Source: an uncultured bacterium (GTDB taxonomy: Bacteria > Planctomycetota > GCA-002687715). Taken from it: a DNA stretch of 64,000 bases. The number at the start of each line of letters is the position of its first letter. The stretch's first letter is position 1. The translations under genes were made by a program, and so were the position numbers. The notes below the pieces were generated by a model. The model was not told the DNA's origin and made no database searches. It was given only the letters and a program-made list of their open reading frames with translations. This document shows, piece by piece, positions 26,651 to 35,218 of the stretch. The stretch is from the NCBI GenBank assembly GCA_902826835.1, contig CADEGH010000011.1, positions 1 to 64,000 of the forward strand, written 5' to 3'.

Positions 26651-27229
26651 ATGGGAACGGCTTCGTTGTACTTCTTGCGGCATGGTGAAACCGCGTGGAA
26701 CCGGGAGGGGCGTTGGCAGGGTCAAACCGACCTCGAGTTGAACGAGGTAGGTCGCGATCAGGCGAGGGCGGTAGCCGCGCAGGTCGCCGCGATCCGTCCT
26801 GAAATTGCCTATGCGAGCGACTTGAAGCGGGCCGTCCAGACGGCCGAACTTGCCCTGGGTGAACTGCCTGTCGAGCTGCGGCTTCGTCCCGAACTGCGGG
26901 AAGCCCACTTCGGACTTTGGGAAGGTCTTTCCGTCCCGGACATCATGAGGGACCACGCCGCGGCTTGGAATGCCCGCAAACTGGATGTTGTTGATGTAGC
27001 CCCCCCGCAGGGGGAGAGTCTCCGCCGGCTCGCGCAGCGGATGGCAACGGCGCTCTGCGAGATCGCCCGCACGCACCGGGGCCAGCGCGTCCTCGTCGTT
27101 TCGCACGGATTTGCGATTGCGGCGGCTTTGGCGGCTCGCCAAGCGGGCCCACTTTCCGCCGCGCAGACTCTCATTCCCAAGAACTGCGAAGTCGTGGAGA
27201 CTCTCTGGCCGACCGAGCTCGAGATCTAG
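26651..27229 (+). CDS. histidine phosphatase (phosphoglycerate mutase-like)
   Basis: The protein has 192 residues. The phosphohistidine motif LRHGETAWN lies at residues 9-17, the acid segment ELREAHFGLWEG at about 81-92, and the second catalytic His in VVSHGFAIAAAL at about 147-158. All active-site residues of the branch-1 histidine phosphatase superfamily are present. Length and wording fit the CobC/GpmB-like group, which dephosphorylates small molecules such as alpha-ribazole phosphate or phosphoglycerate. No cobalamin genes are nearby, so the substrate is left open. Its stop overlaps the stop of the convergent gene within a CTAG. Confidence 0.92.
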   Translation: MGTASLYFLRHGETAWNREGRWQGQTDLELNEVGRDQARAVAAQVAAIRPEIAYASDLKRAVQTAELALGELPVELRLRPELREAHFGLWEGLSVPDIMRDHAAAWNARKLDVVDVAPPQGESLRRLAQRMATALCEIARTHRGQRVLVVSHGFAIAAALAARQAGPLSAAQTLIPKNCEVVETLWPTELEI

Positions 27230-27648
27230 TTCCGATAGATCCACGATTGCCCGAACAGCGGAGTCAACTCAGCGGACCCTGGCCGCTGCCCATGCACTCG
27301 ATACTCGAGACGACGCTGCGTCGCGACGAAACTCACGGGAATCCGCGGCGTTTCGCCGGTAGTCAGATCAAACCAACTGGTCTGGGTTCCGACGACCACC
27401 TCGAGCAGACGGGGCGTGGCCTGCCCCTCGAAACCGGGCAAGCCTACACTCGACACCGTGCTGACCGAAAAACACAGGTCTCGTGCCTTCAGTCCGATTT
27501 CGACGCGCAGCGCATAGTTGTGGAAAGTGAAGTCGTGAAGGGGCGCCTCTTCCTGGCAACGGCTGCTCGCTTCCGCAGCCGCGTTTCCCGGGGAGGTGTT
27601 TGTGGAAGCCAACCAGCAAAGGACACTCATTCCAATCAGATTCAACAT
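27226..27648 (-). CDS. small secreted protein of unknown function
   Basis: The protein has 140 residues from the ATG at 27648, which has GGAG about 9 bases upstream and starts a signal peptide (LNLIGMSVLCWLAST). The mature part is beta-rich, with two cysteines (SRCQE and RDLCFSV) that may pair. The later part reads LEVVVGTQTSWFDLTTGETPRIPVSF. No family was recognised. It converges with the histidine phosphatase gene, and the two stop codons share the bases CTAG. Confidence 0.5.
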   Translation of the reverse strand: MLNLIGMSVLCWLASTNTSPGNAAAEASSRCQEEAPLHDFTFHNYALRVEIGLKARDLCFSVSTVSSVGLPGFEGQATPRLLEVVVGTQTSWFDLTTGETPRIPVSFVATQRRLEYRVHGQRPGSAELTPLFGQSWIYRN

Positions 27649-28068
27649 GAGTCGAGTCTCCGATTCGATCGCAGGGCGGACCCATCCTCGACTCCGAATC
27701 GCGCCCCGGAACTGATCTTCGCAGGCGAGAGCCGCAGAGTTTCCGACCACCGTCAGTCGGCCATCCGCAGGGTGATCCGGTCGAGTTTGAGCCAGTCGTC
27801 GGACCGCGTCGATCGATCCGATCGTCAGCGTGCATTCAGAAACCCAGACTCAATCCGCAGATGCGTGGCTCGGGATTCTCAGAAATCGGGCGCACCCCAT
27901 CCCGAGGATCGCCGTGGACCGCGGATCCCTGAGGTTTCCGCCGCTGAGTTCGCCCCCCACCACCCGATTTCCTACGCACCCTTGACTCTCGGATATGCTG
28001 CACGCCGGCCGATTGGCCCGCGACTCGGGGCAGGATGGGCTGCCCGAGGACGCGATTTGGAGTTTGCA
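27649..28068. other. intergenic stretch without recognised gene
   Basis: These 420 bases separate the divergent starts at 27648 (minus) and 28069 (plus) and should hold both promoters. Frames are open on both strands because of high GC, but none has a ribosome-binding site or protein-like composition. No repeat or RNA gene was seen. Confidence 0.4.
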
Positions 28069-28524
28069 ATGCCGGGAATCATGGACTTTGTCGGGATGGC
28101 CTCGTCTCAGTTGGGCATCGGACAAGACAGCGCCAAAAACGCAACCGGGGCGCTGCTCGGAGCCATCAAGGGTGGCGCGGACCAAGCCGACTTCACCAAG
28201 CTGCTCGGAGCCCTGCCGGGCGCGGCCGACCTCCTGAAGGGCGGCAGCAGCGCCGGCGGCGGGCTCGGAGGCCTACTCGGTGGCCTCACGGGTGGCGCCA
28301 AGTCGGCTGGCGGGGGCCTGATGCAGGCGGCGGGAAGCCTGCTCGGTGGCAAAGCCGGCGGCGCGTTGGGACTCCTCGGTGCCCTCCAAGGGGCTGGTTT
28401 GGACCCCTCCCAGGGCGGCTCTTTCATCACCATGTTCCTGAACTTCGCAAAGGGCCAGGCCGGCGCCGGCCTCCTCTCGAGCATCGCTGGCAAGATCCCC
28501 GAACTCTCCAAGTTCCTTCGCTGA
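28069..28524 (+). CDS. DUF2780 (VcgC/VcgE-like) protein
   Basis: The protein has 151 residues, with ATG at 28069 and GGAG 7 bases upstream. Residues 5-60 match the DUF2780 pattern (ASSQLGIGQDSAKNATGALL, then FTKLLGALPGAADLLKGG). Residues 60-110 are a Gly/Ala-rich low-complexity stretch built from GGL.G, GGAK and GGKAGG units. The C-terminus is amphipathic helix (MFLNFAKGQAGAGLLSSIAGKIPEL). There is no signal peptide. The function of the family is unknown. Confidence 0.72.
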   Translation: MPGIMDFVGMASSQLGIGQDSAKNATGALLGAIKGGADQADFTKLLGALPGAADLLKGGSSAGGGLGGLLGGLTGGAKSAGGGLMQAAGSLLGGKAGGALGLLGALQGAGLDPSQGGSFITMFLNFAKGQAGAGLLSSIAGKIPELSKFLR

Positions 28525-28536
28525 TCACCGCCCGGC

Positions 28537-28560
28537 CGCGCCCGTTGTCGAGAGGGCGCG
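28537..28560 (+). terminator. possible hairpin terminator after the DUF2780 gene
   Basis: CGCGCCC and GGGCGCG pair perfectly over 7 bases around a 10-base loop, starting 12 bases after the stop codon. No T-run follows, so this is a weak call. Confidence 0.3.
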
Positions 28561-28697
28561 CCCGAACTGTCAGCTCCGCGCATGCCGAGGATCATCAACT
28601 CATGGGGCGTGCATGATTGTCCCCGGTAAAGTCTCCGCTGAAGCCGAACCACGCCCGTGGGCACCACGTCCACGAGTTCAGACGCCAAGGGAGAGCC

Positions 28698-29129
28698 GTG
28701 AACATACCGGGAGGGGACGACATCGTCCGGGCGTTCGGAGACTGGCCCTCGTTTCACGATGCGGAAGTGATCCGATTCCTGCTCGAGAGCAATGAGCCAC
28801 CGGGCTGCGGCCCGAGCATCGTCGCAGACATCGTGGTCTTCCGGAGGACTGACCACATCCACTCTGACGGCGCGGCAGTCCTTCCGCATCGGAGTTTAGT
28901 CTCATTCCTCTTCACGGGGGTCGATCAATTGGCGCTGACCGATTTCGGACACCAAAATATGCTCTGGGAACTCTCGATTACCGACATCCGCGAGCGTCAA
29001 ATGGAGTCCCTGAAGTATGAGATCCACTTCTCCGGCTCCTTAGGACTGGACGCCAAGTTCTTGTGCCGGACCGTCTCGGTCGAGGGCGTGCGCCCCTGGG
29101 ATGGTGGTCAGAAGCGCACCCTCCCCTGA
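28698..29129 (+). CDS. Imm50-like immunity protein
   Basis: The protein has 143 residues from a GTG preceded by AAGGGAG. The longer open frame lacks a site. The N-terminal motif IVRAFGDWPSFHDAEVIRF matches the 'FG.WPSFHDAEV' hallmark of the Imm50 family, proteins that protect against polymorphic contact-dependent toxins. The rest is beta-rich, with LVSFLFTGVDQLALTDFGHQN. No toxin gene is adjacent, so it may be an orphan immunity protein or have another role. Confidence 0.55.
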   Translation: MNIPGGDDIVRAFGDWPSFHDAEVIRFLLESNEPPGCGPSIVADIVVFRRTDHIHSDGAAVLPHRSLVSFLFTGVDQLALTDFGHQNMLWELSITDIRERQMESLKYEIHFSGSLGLDAKFLCRTVSVEGVRPWDGGQKRTLP

Positions 29130-29339
29130 CTGGATTTCGTCAGAACCAGGGCCGTCGCGTCGGGCGACCGGTTGGTCCTTGTCCGGGCCGCACTCGACCC
29201 GCGGGGGCAGAGTTCCCGAGGCAGGCGTCGCACAAATCCGGGGACCGGGCTACGATAGGCGCCCTTCCCCGCTGGGCTACCCCGAGCGTCGAGTGACCGA
29301 CCAGGGACACCGGGCGGAGTGAGCGTCGAGGTGTTGCTG

Positions 29340-31652
29340 ATGATTCCCAAGACTTGGGTGTGTGGGATTTTGTTCGGACTTGGCGGCTTGGCCCTTCTGC
29401 CCGCCCAGGCCACGACGGCCTCGGTTCCGACTCTGCCGGAGTTGGCGAGCCGCATTGGGTCGAGCGTGACCTGGCAAGTCACCGACCCGTGGATCCTCGA
29501 AGAAGGCCGCAATCGGGCCGAGGTCGAGAAAAATCGCGGGGCGGCGAAGGACTTCGACCGCATCGCCGCGATCGACCAGGCGCTCGCGCTCGCGAAGGAG
29601 AAGAACCGCCCGGTGCTTTGGTACATCCCGCGCATCGCCTCCGGAGTGGGCGGGCGACAGATGTACCGACCGGCTCTGCTGGATACCTACGCCCAAGCCG
29701 TGCTCTTCACGGACCCGATCCTGGCCGACGTCATGAATCGGCGATTCGTGATGGTGCGACTCGCGTGTGACAAGCGGCTCGGCGATCGCTTCGGCATCGT
29801 CGCGCCGGAGACCGTGGAGCCGGCCATCGTGTTCCTCGACGCCGAGGGGAAAACCCTCCGCAAGCTGTCCGCGCTGCGCTCCTTCAACGCTGCTTGGTTC
29901 GAGAATGTGCTGCGCGACGTGCTCGCGGCGCACCCCTCCGGCGCCAGCCTGACCTCGGAGACCGCCAAGATCGAAACCGAGGCCACCGACAGCCCCGAGC
30001 GTCGCACGCGACTCGCCCAGAGCCTCCTCCGCGACGGCGACCTCTCCCGCGCGCTGAGCACCCTCGGAGACATGGACGCGGTGGCGGTGTCGAACGCACT
30101 CTCCGCGAGGTGGGCGTTACTGCGGGCCGAAGCGCACCGGCGGCTCGGCGCCCTGGAGGCAGCGCATGTCCAACTCGACATCGCGACCAAGTGGATCCTC
30201 TCCTCCACTCCCGCAGAAATCGAGAGCGAGAGCCAGGGGTTCGACGAAGACGAAGAGCCGCGCCGGGGGCCAGCATCCAAGCCGGACCTGCGATCGGACC
30301 TAGCCTGCGAACGCGGCCGCATACTCCTTCTCCAAGGCAAAGTCGCGGAAGCGCGCCTGGCCTTCGCGGAAGTCAAACGCGGCGACCGCCGCACCGAAGC
30401 CCAGTATCACCTCGGGCTCGCCCACCTCTTCGATCGCAACGAGTCGATGGCGCTCCAGCGGTGGAAGTCCTTGATCGCCGCGGATCCGGACAGCGCCTAC
30501 GCCGCTCGCGCCGCGAACCACCTGCTCGATGGGCAAGACCGCGTCTCCGCCGGCCCCGCCCTCCACGGTTTCGAAGACCCGTTTGCCCCCGCGCCTTCGA
30601 CATCGGCGAGCGTCGACACCACGGTCCCGGTCGCAGCCGGGAAGCACGAGGAACTCGCGCGCCGCGCCATCCGATTCCTGCTCCGCAACCAGCGCGAGAA
30701 CGGGGGCTGGACGGACAGCCGCTACGCCTACTGGCCGAGCCACGAGCTGACCCCGAATGCTTGGGTCGCCGCGACCGCGGTAGCGACCGCCGGCCTCTTG
30801 GCCTGGCGCGACTTGGATCCCGTGGCGATCGACGCGGCGGTCCGGGATGGCGAACGCTATCTGCTCGACGAGCGCAAGATGAACCGCGGCTTCAACGAGG
30901 AGATCTACGCGGACTCCTACAAGCTCACCTATCTCGCGACCAAACACGGGTTGGCCAAGACGGAGGAAGAGCGGGCGCGCATCGTCGAGCTCATGAATGG
31001 AATCGTTCGGGAACTGCAGCGCACCCAGATGAGCGGCGAAGGTGAAGGACGTCGTCGCAGCTCGCCCGGGTTTTGGTCGCACGAGTATCCCAATCCGTTT
31101 TCGACCGCCGCGGTCATGAACTGCCTCGAGGCTGCGCGTCGCAAGGGGGCGACCGTGCCCGCACGTCTGTTCGAGGACGGTTCGAAGGCACTGCTTTCGG
31201 TGCGCAATAGCCACGGGGCCTATTCCTACGGCGCCGGCCGCGCGCCTCGCGAAGGCGGAGACTTCGGCCTCAAAGATTCGATGGCCCGGTCCCCGATCTG
31301 CGAAGCGGCCTTGATCTGGGCCGGATCCGGCGAGGGCTCGCCGGACAAGCTCGGATCGGCCATGGACAACTTCTGGAAGTACTGGCCCCGGCTCGAAGCG
31401 GTCCGGCGCTGCGACTTCCACACCGACGGCGAACTGGCCGGCTTCTTCTTCTGGCACGCGATGTACCACACGAGCGAGGCCCTCGACGCCCTGCCCGTGG
31501 AGGCGCGCGTCGAACACCGGGAGAAGCTGTACGAGCAAATCCTGCGTCTCGGCGAAATCGACGGCAGCTTTCTCGACAGCCACGAGATGGGTAAGGGCTA
31601 TGCCACCGGTATTGCTCTCTTGACCCTAAAAAACCTGCTGCCTCAGCCTTGA
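29340..31652 (+). CDS. thioredoxin-like, TPR and alpha/alpha-toroid fusion protein
   Basis: The protein has 770 residues from the ATG at 29340 (GAGG about 8 bases upstream); a GTG at 29319 is possible. A signal peptide occupies about residues 1-26. Residues 55-200 look like a thioredoxin fold (RPVLWYIP, then VEPAIVFLDAEGKTLRKLSA) but have no CxxC, so it is not a disulfide enzyme of the usual kind. Residues 215-410 are TPR-like helices (AQYHLGLAHLFDRNESMALQRW). Residues 440-765 resemble the prenyltransferase/squalene-cyclase-type helical toroid (AIRFLLRNQRENGGWTDSRY). Many planctomycete secreted proteins pair such toroids with unknown partners. A binding or scaffold role is likely. Confidence 0.7.
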   Translation: MIPKTWVCGILFGLGGLALLPAQATTASVPTLPELASRIGSSVTWQVTDPWILEEGRNRAEVEKNRGAAKDFDRIAAIDQALALAKEKNRPVLWYIPRIASGVGGRQMYRPALLDTYAQAVLFTDPILADVMNRRFVMVRLACDKRLGDRFGIVAPETVEPAIVFLDAEGKTLRKLSALRSFNAAWFENVLRDVLAAHPSGASLTSETAKIETEATDSPERRTRLAQSLLRDGDLSRALSTLGDMDAVAVSNALSARWALLRAEAHRRLGALEAAHVQLDIATKWILSSTPAEIESESQGFDEDEEPRRGPASKPDLRSDLACERGRILLLQGKVAEARLAFAEVKRGDRRTEAQYHLGLAHLFDRNESMALQRWKSLIAADPDSAYAARAANHLLDGQDRVSAGPALHGFEDPFAPAPSTSASVDTTVPVAAGKHEELARRAIRFLLRNQRENGGWTDSRYAYWPSHELTPNAWVAATAVATAGLLAWRDLDPVAIDAAVRDGERYLLDERKMNRGFNEEIYADSYKLTYLATKHGLAKTEEERARIVELMNGIVRELQRTQMSGEGEGRRRSSPGFWSHEYPNPFSTAAVMNCLEAARRKGATVPARLFEDGSKALLSVRNSHGAYSYGAGRAPREGGDFGLKDSMARSPICEAALIWAGSGEGSPDKLGSAMDNFWKYWPRLEAVRRCDFHTDGELAGFFFWHAMYHTSEALDALPVEARVEHREKLYEQILRLGEIDGSFLDSHEMGKGYATGIALLTLKNLLPQP

Positions 31653-31710
31653 TGAAACTCGCACGAACGGAGCGGCCCGGAATGGGGTGCGTGCCCTGGA
31701 AGCAAACCAC

Positions 31711-32421
31711 ATGAATAGTCGGTCACAGTGGAATGGGGCGGCTAGCTTCTTGTGCTTGCTCTTGACGGCGGCGTGTTCGGAAGGACCGTCCGCTCCCGTT
31801 GCCAAGTCCGCTCCCGCCCTGCAACTCGAACTCCGGGTTGCCCAGCGTTCAACCACTCCGGTCCCCGGCACCGAAGACGGCCTCAAGGTCACCATCGACG
31901 ACATCACCAAGGGGCAAACGATGCTGACCCTGATCGGCGTCGATGGAGCGGAGATGCTCGGGCCTCAATCGGTTCAGGCGGGCGCCGTGGTTCCCTTCGT
32001 GTACCAGGGCATTCCCTATCGACTGATCGTCGTGCGCCTCGACAATCGGTTGGTGGGAACCGACTACGCCACCGTGCGCATCGAACACGACCCCCACCAA
32101 CTCCGGAGCGAAGCCGAGAAAATCGAGTTTCTCATCGAATCGATCGCATCCCTCGAAGGGGCCACCTTCGTAAGGAATGGCGCCGTGCACTCCCCGGCTG
32201 AAGCCGCCCGGCATCTCCGGAGAAAACTCGAATCGGCAGGGAATCGCGTTCAGACCGTCGACGACTTCATCACCCACCTCGGCTCGCACTCGAGTTTTTC
32301 TCGCCAGCCGTATCGATTGGTGCTGCCCGATGGAACTTCCCGAGAGGTTGGCGACTATCTGCGATCGATCGCGTCGGGGCTCGAGCGGGCAGGCGGAGCT
32401 CCGCTGGCCGACCGGCGCTGA
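31711..32421 (+). CDS. DUF5329 lipoprotein
   Basis: The protein has 236 residues. The start at 31711 gives a lipoprotein signal with lipobox LTAAC (Cys at residue 22). Residues 30-125 are a beta domain not recognised. Residues 133-230 match DUF5329: EKIEFLIESIASLEGATFVRNG, then AARHLRRKLESAGNRVQTVDDFI, then SFSRQPYRLVLPDG. The function of the family is unknown. It is probably anchored to the outer or inner membrane. It follows the toroid gene by 58 bases on the same strand. Confidence 0.78.
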   Translation: MNSRSQWNGAASFLCLLLTAACSEGPSAPVAKSAPALQLELRVAQRSTTPVPGTEDGLKVTIDDITKGQTMLTLIGVDGAEMLGPQSVQAGAVVPFVYQGIPYRLIVVRLDNRLVGTDYATVRIEHDPHQLRSEAEKIEFLIESIASLEGATFVRNGAVHSPAEAARHLRRKLESAGNRVQTVDDFITHLGSHSSFSRQPYRLVLPDGTSREVGDYLRSIASGLERAGGAPLADRR

Positions 32422-32506
32422 GCCCGCGGTGACGGGCGAAGTCTCGCCAGTAGCTTGATTGGCTCGATCGGTCCGGGATCGTCGGCGAGCCCTGGATTGG
32501 ACTGGT

Positions 32507-32896
32507 TCAGAAACTCCCGGAGCTTGTCTCGGTCGCTCCACTCTGGAGGGTGAGCGAGAGGCTGAATCGCAGTCGCCCCGAGGTGGGCTTCAAGTCGATC
32601 CCTTCGAACAGCACTCCGAGTGAGCTCAAACCGGAGGGGTGGTAGGCGCTCTGGGTCTGCGACGGCTCGCCTTGATCATGCCGGCCGTTCCGGTCTTGGT
32701 CCTCGTAGAGCTGCACCATGAAACAACTGACGAGCCCACCAGACCGACCGCCGCCGACCAGCCCGACCCAATCCGAGCCCCCACCCTGTCCCAGGCGCAC
32801 CCCGACAACTGCCGAAGGGGTGCTGATGAGCCCAAGCGGCCTCGGGCTGGAAGCCAGGAGGCTGCTCATAGACAGGAGAAACATGACGAGTTGCAT
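32507..32896 (-). CDS. small secreted protein with calcium-loop motif
   Basis: The protein has 129 residues from the ATG at 32896. The first 16 residues look like a signal peptide (QLVMFLLSMSSLLAS). A Gly-rich middle is followed by YEDQDRNGRHDQGEP, a D-x-D-x-N-G-x-x-D loop of the kind that binds calcium in SdrD-B-like modules, and then a beta-strand-rich end (LRFSLSLTLQSG). No Shine-Dalgarno sequence is evident. The motif and the signal support a real gene, but no family can be named. Confidence 0.45.
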   Translation of the reverse strand: MQLVMFLLSMSSLLASSPRPLGLISTPSAVVGVRLGQGGGSDWVGLVGGGRSGGLVSCFMVQLYEDQDRNGRHDQGEPSQTQSAYHPSGLSSLGVLFEGIDLKPTSGRLRFSLSLTLQSGATETSSGSF

Positions 32897-32928
32897 GGGA
32901 GGTCTTTCGCGTCGGCTGGCGGTTGCAT

Positions 32929-33378
32929 TCACTCCTCTGACTCCGGCGGGACGCGAGTGACCAAGGAAATCCGGAAATTTTTCGTGGGGACGGTTTCACG
33001 AGAGGATGTCCGTGGAAATCCTTCGTGGGGGGCAGCGGCCGGAGAAGTGCCGGTGAAAGGATCGAACGAGCGCGTGAGCACCACCCCGCCCGTCGGCTGA
33101 TGCCGCTCGACAAGAACCTCAAGCGGCCGGTCGATGTCACCGAGGAGCGCGGTCCAGACGTCATTAATCTCGGATTCCCGGGCCGCCTGGTGCGCCTTGG
33201 AGAGGGCGCGCAGGCCGATGGCCCACGCGTCGTGCGCGAGCTGGTCGCGCGCGGGCTCGTCGAGATCACCGAATAGCGCAATGCGGTCGGGGCGGCGATC
33301 GCGCAGGTCGAGGGCGACCTCTTCTTTGGCGAAGCGAACGGAGACAGACAGGGGCTCCGTGCGATTCTTGTTCGCCAT
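32929..33378 (-). pseudogene. truncated gene of an unnamed coiled-coil family
   Basis: The frame encodes 149 residues from the ATG at 33378 and is open to 33486. The first 120 residues are protein-like and helical (LSVSVRFAKEEVALDLRDRRPDRIALFGDLDEPARD within them, then LLGDIDRPLEVLVERHQ). They resemble the start of a longer, about 400-residue, unnamed family that I associate from memory with RtcR/CARF-type regulator loci. After a segment reading LTRSFDPFTG the sequence becomes Pro/Ser-rich and ends, so the gene seems cut off or frameshifted. It is divergent from the CARF-like fragment at 33523. Confidence 0.4.
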
Positions 33379-33522
33379 AGTGACGGGCATCATTGCAACC
33401 GCTGAGCTAAGCCGGTCGGCGCACGTTCCGACCAGTCGTAATCCCGTCTTCTCGAGGTTGGACGGCTCTTGTGCCTGACAAAACACATTGTCGTATCATA
33501 AGCGTTCTTGTAGCCTCGGAGA

Positions 33523-33693
33523 GTGCGCAGCGTCCTCGTCGCCTGGCTAGGCAAGACCGATCTCAGGGCGCCCACCGAGAGTGAGTCGGTGGCCCAGGGT
33601 ACGATAGCGCAGGCGCTCGGGAGCCGCGACTTCGACGAGGCCTTCCTCCTCTCCGACTACGCCGACCACATCGTCCAGCCGTACCTCCAGTGA
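33523..33693 (+). pseudogene. N-terminal fragment resembling CARF/RtcR-like sigma-54 regulators
   Basis: Starting from GTG the frame encodes only 56 residues. The pattern SVLVAWLGKTDLRA, then IAQALGSRDFDEAFLLSDYA matches the opening of CARF-type N-termini (hydrophobic strand, 'W.G..D..A', then 'FD...LLS.Y') found in RtcR-like sigma-54-dependent activators and related defence regulators. The stop codon at 33691-33693 abuts an IS21-type end scar (33694-33717), so the gene was evidently cut by an insertion and later deletion. The assignment is from memory of the pattern. Confidence 0.42.
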
Positions 33694-33717
33694 CTGGTTT
33701 TGAACCGTTCCCTGACA
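33694..33717 (-). mobile_element. IS21-type terminal scar, inverted
   Basis: The reverse complement begins TGTCAGGGAACGGTTCAAAA and continues to CCAG, matching almost exactly the first 23-24 bases of the element end at 35965. The outer tip is at 33717, so the lost element lay to the left, where the CARF-like fragment stops. Confidence 0.65.
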
Positions 33718-33799
33718 CGATGCCGGCATCGCTCCTGCGCCTCTCGCCGCGCTGGGGCGAGGACGCGGCTGACACGAGTGCCAGCAAGGAGAGCGCCCC

Positions 33800-34954
33800 A
33801 TGACCACGTCGCGTAGCAAGAAGTCGGCCTCGCAGAAAAAAGGCTCCATCGTGCAAGCCTCCCTTGCACAACGCTCGATCTCGAAGTTGACCGCAGCCCC
33901 CGAGGGGTACGTGGAGTGGCTCAGCGACGTGAAGGCTCGTATTCATGCGGCCCAGCAACGCGCGGCCGCGTCAGTCAACGCGGAGCTGCTCGCCCTGTAC
34001 TGGAGCCTCGGGCGCGACATCCTCGACCGGCAGAGCCGCGAGGGCTGGGGCGCGAAGATTGTCGACCGTCTCGCCGCCGATCTCAAGGCGGTCATGCCCG
34101 AGACCAAGGGCTTCTCCCCGAGAAACCTCAAGTACATGCGCCGCTTCGTGCAGCTTTGGCCCGAGCCCGCATTTGTGCAGCAGTTGCTGCACAAATTGCC
34201 CTGGTTCCACCTCTGCACGATCATCGACAAGCTCGGCGACGCCAAGGAGCGCGACTGGTACGTACGCGCCGCCATCGCGCACGGCTGGTCGCGGAACGTG
34301 CTCGCTTTTCAGATCCAGACCCACGCGCACCGACGCGTCGGCAACGCCGTCACCAACTTCTCGCAAACGCTGCCCACGCCTGAGTCAGACCTCGCGCGCG
34401 AGTCGCTGAGAGATCCCTACCGCTTCGATTTCCTCCGGATAGGCGACGACGCACTGGAGCGCGAGATCGAGCAGGCCCTCGTTCGCCACATCACGCAGTT
34501 CCTCTTGGAGCTCGGCACCGGCTTCGCGTTCGTCGGGCGGCAGAAGCTGCTCACCGTGGGTGGCGACGAGTTCTTCATCGACCTCGTCTTCTACCACCTG
34601 AAGCTCCGTCGATACGTCATCATTGAGCTGAAGGGCCGCAAGTTTCTGCCCGGAGACGTCGGCCAGCTCGGCTTCTACCTAGCCGCCATCGATGCCCAGG
34701 TGAAGGCCCCCGATGACGGCCCGACCATCGGGCTGATCTTGTGCAAGACGAAGAACGAGGTCGTCGCCGAGTACGCGCTGAGCGCTATGAAGAGCCCGAT
34801 GGGCGTCGCCGAGTACCAGATCCTTGAGTCGCTGCCGAAAGACATCGAAGCCAGCCTGCCCAGTGTCGAGCGCATCGAAGAGGAGCTGAGCAAGCTGCCC
34901 ACTCCGAAGGCCCCGCGCCCAACAAAGAAGCCGGGCAAGAAGGTGCGGCGATGA
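33800..34954 (+). CDS. yhcG: YhcG-family PDDEXK nuclease (DUF1016)
   Basis: The protein has 384 residues and a perfect AAGGAG 8 bases upstream. Residues 33-190 form the DUF1016 N-terminal helical domain (ALYWSLGRDILDRQ, GFSPRNLKYMRRF, LPWFHLCTIIDKL). Residues 210-350 form the PDDEXK nuclease domain, with the catalytic Asp in FFIDLVFYHLKLRRYVIIELK (about 258-278) and the E-x-K at its end. The nuclease residues appear intact. YhcG proteins accompany restriction and toxin-antitoxin or defence islands and also occur in integron and IS-rich regions. The N-terminal 30 residues are basic. Its stop overlaps the next start by 4 bases. Both flanks carry IS21-type scars. Confidence 0.92.
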   Translation: MTTSRSKKSASQKKGSIVQASLAQRSISKLTAAPEGYVEWLSDVKARIHAAQQRAAASVNAELLALYWSLGRDILDRQSREGWGAKIVDRLAADLKAVMPETKGFSPRNLKYMRRFVQLWPEPAFVQQLLHKLPWFHLCTIIDKLGDAKERDWYVRAAIAHGWSRNVLAFQIQTHAHRRVGNAVTNFSQTLPTPESDLARESLRDPYRFDFLRIGDDALEREIEQALVRHITQFLLELGTGFAFVGRQKLLTVGGDEFFIDLVFYHLKLRRYVIIELKGRKFLPGDVGQLGFYLAAIDAQVKAPDDGPTIGLILCKTKNEVVAEYALSAMKSPMGVAEYQILESLPKDIEASLPSVERIEEELSKLPTPKAPRPTKKPGKKVRR

Positions 34955-35218
34955 CCAAGCAGGTCACCAGCAGGCCCGCGAACAAAGTCGCGACGGCGTC
35001 GCGACAACCGACCGCGCTCGCGAAGCCCAACGCCGACAACAGGAGCAAGATTGTCTCCACGGCGTCGAGTGTCCGGGAACGGCTCAAAACCAGCCCCCTG
35101 TGGTCGAATCAAAACCAGCCACTCGAGCGAAGTGGATTCTTCTTGTCGCCCGCGTATCACGATGGCGTGCCCAACGAGGAGTTCAGCCGCGCGAACACGG
35201 ACGTCGCCACCGCGTTGA
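34951..35218 (+). pseudogene. start-proximal fragment of a gene coupled to yhcG, cut by an IS21 scar
   Basis: An ATG overlaps the yhcG stop (ATGA) and begins a Thr/Lys/Ala-rich coding segment of about 40 residues. From 35070 the sequence is IS21-type end sequence read through in frame. After 35123 an unrelated short segment follows, and the frame then diverges from the ATP-binding fragment that begins in another frame at 35219. It is probably the 5' end of the gene whose 3' part survives at 35219-35950, but the join is lost. Confidence 0.4.
35070..35123 (+). mobile_element. IS21-type terminal scar, internal copy
   Basis: The segment opens TGTCCGGGAACGGCTCAAAA and ends AATCAAAACCAGCCACT. It matches 35965-36018 except for a few substitutions and one indel. 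The istA leader hairpin and gene seen after the 35965 copy are missing here, so only about 54 bases of the element remain. Confidence 0.65.

Noticed and set aside
27247..28068. Upstream extension of the DUF2780 frame by 274 codons
   Set aside because: The extension is Arg/Ser-rich, unlike any protein, crosses a coding gene on the other strand, and the ATG at 28069 has its own ribosome-binding site and begins the family domain.
33025..33276. Plus-strand frame opposite the truncated coiled-coil gene
   Set aside because: The minus strand has the protein-like composition. The plus frame has no site and mirrors its codons.
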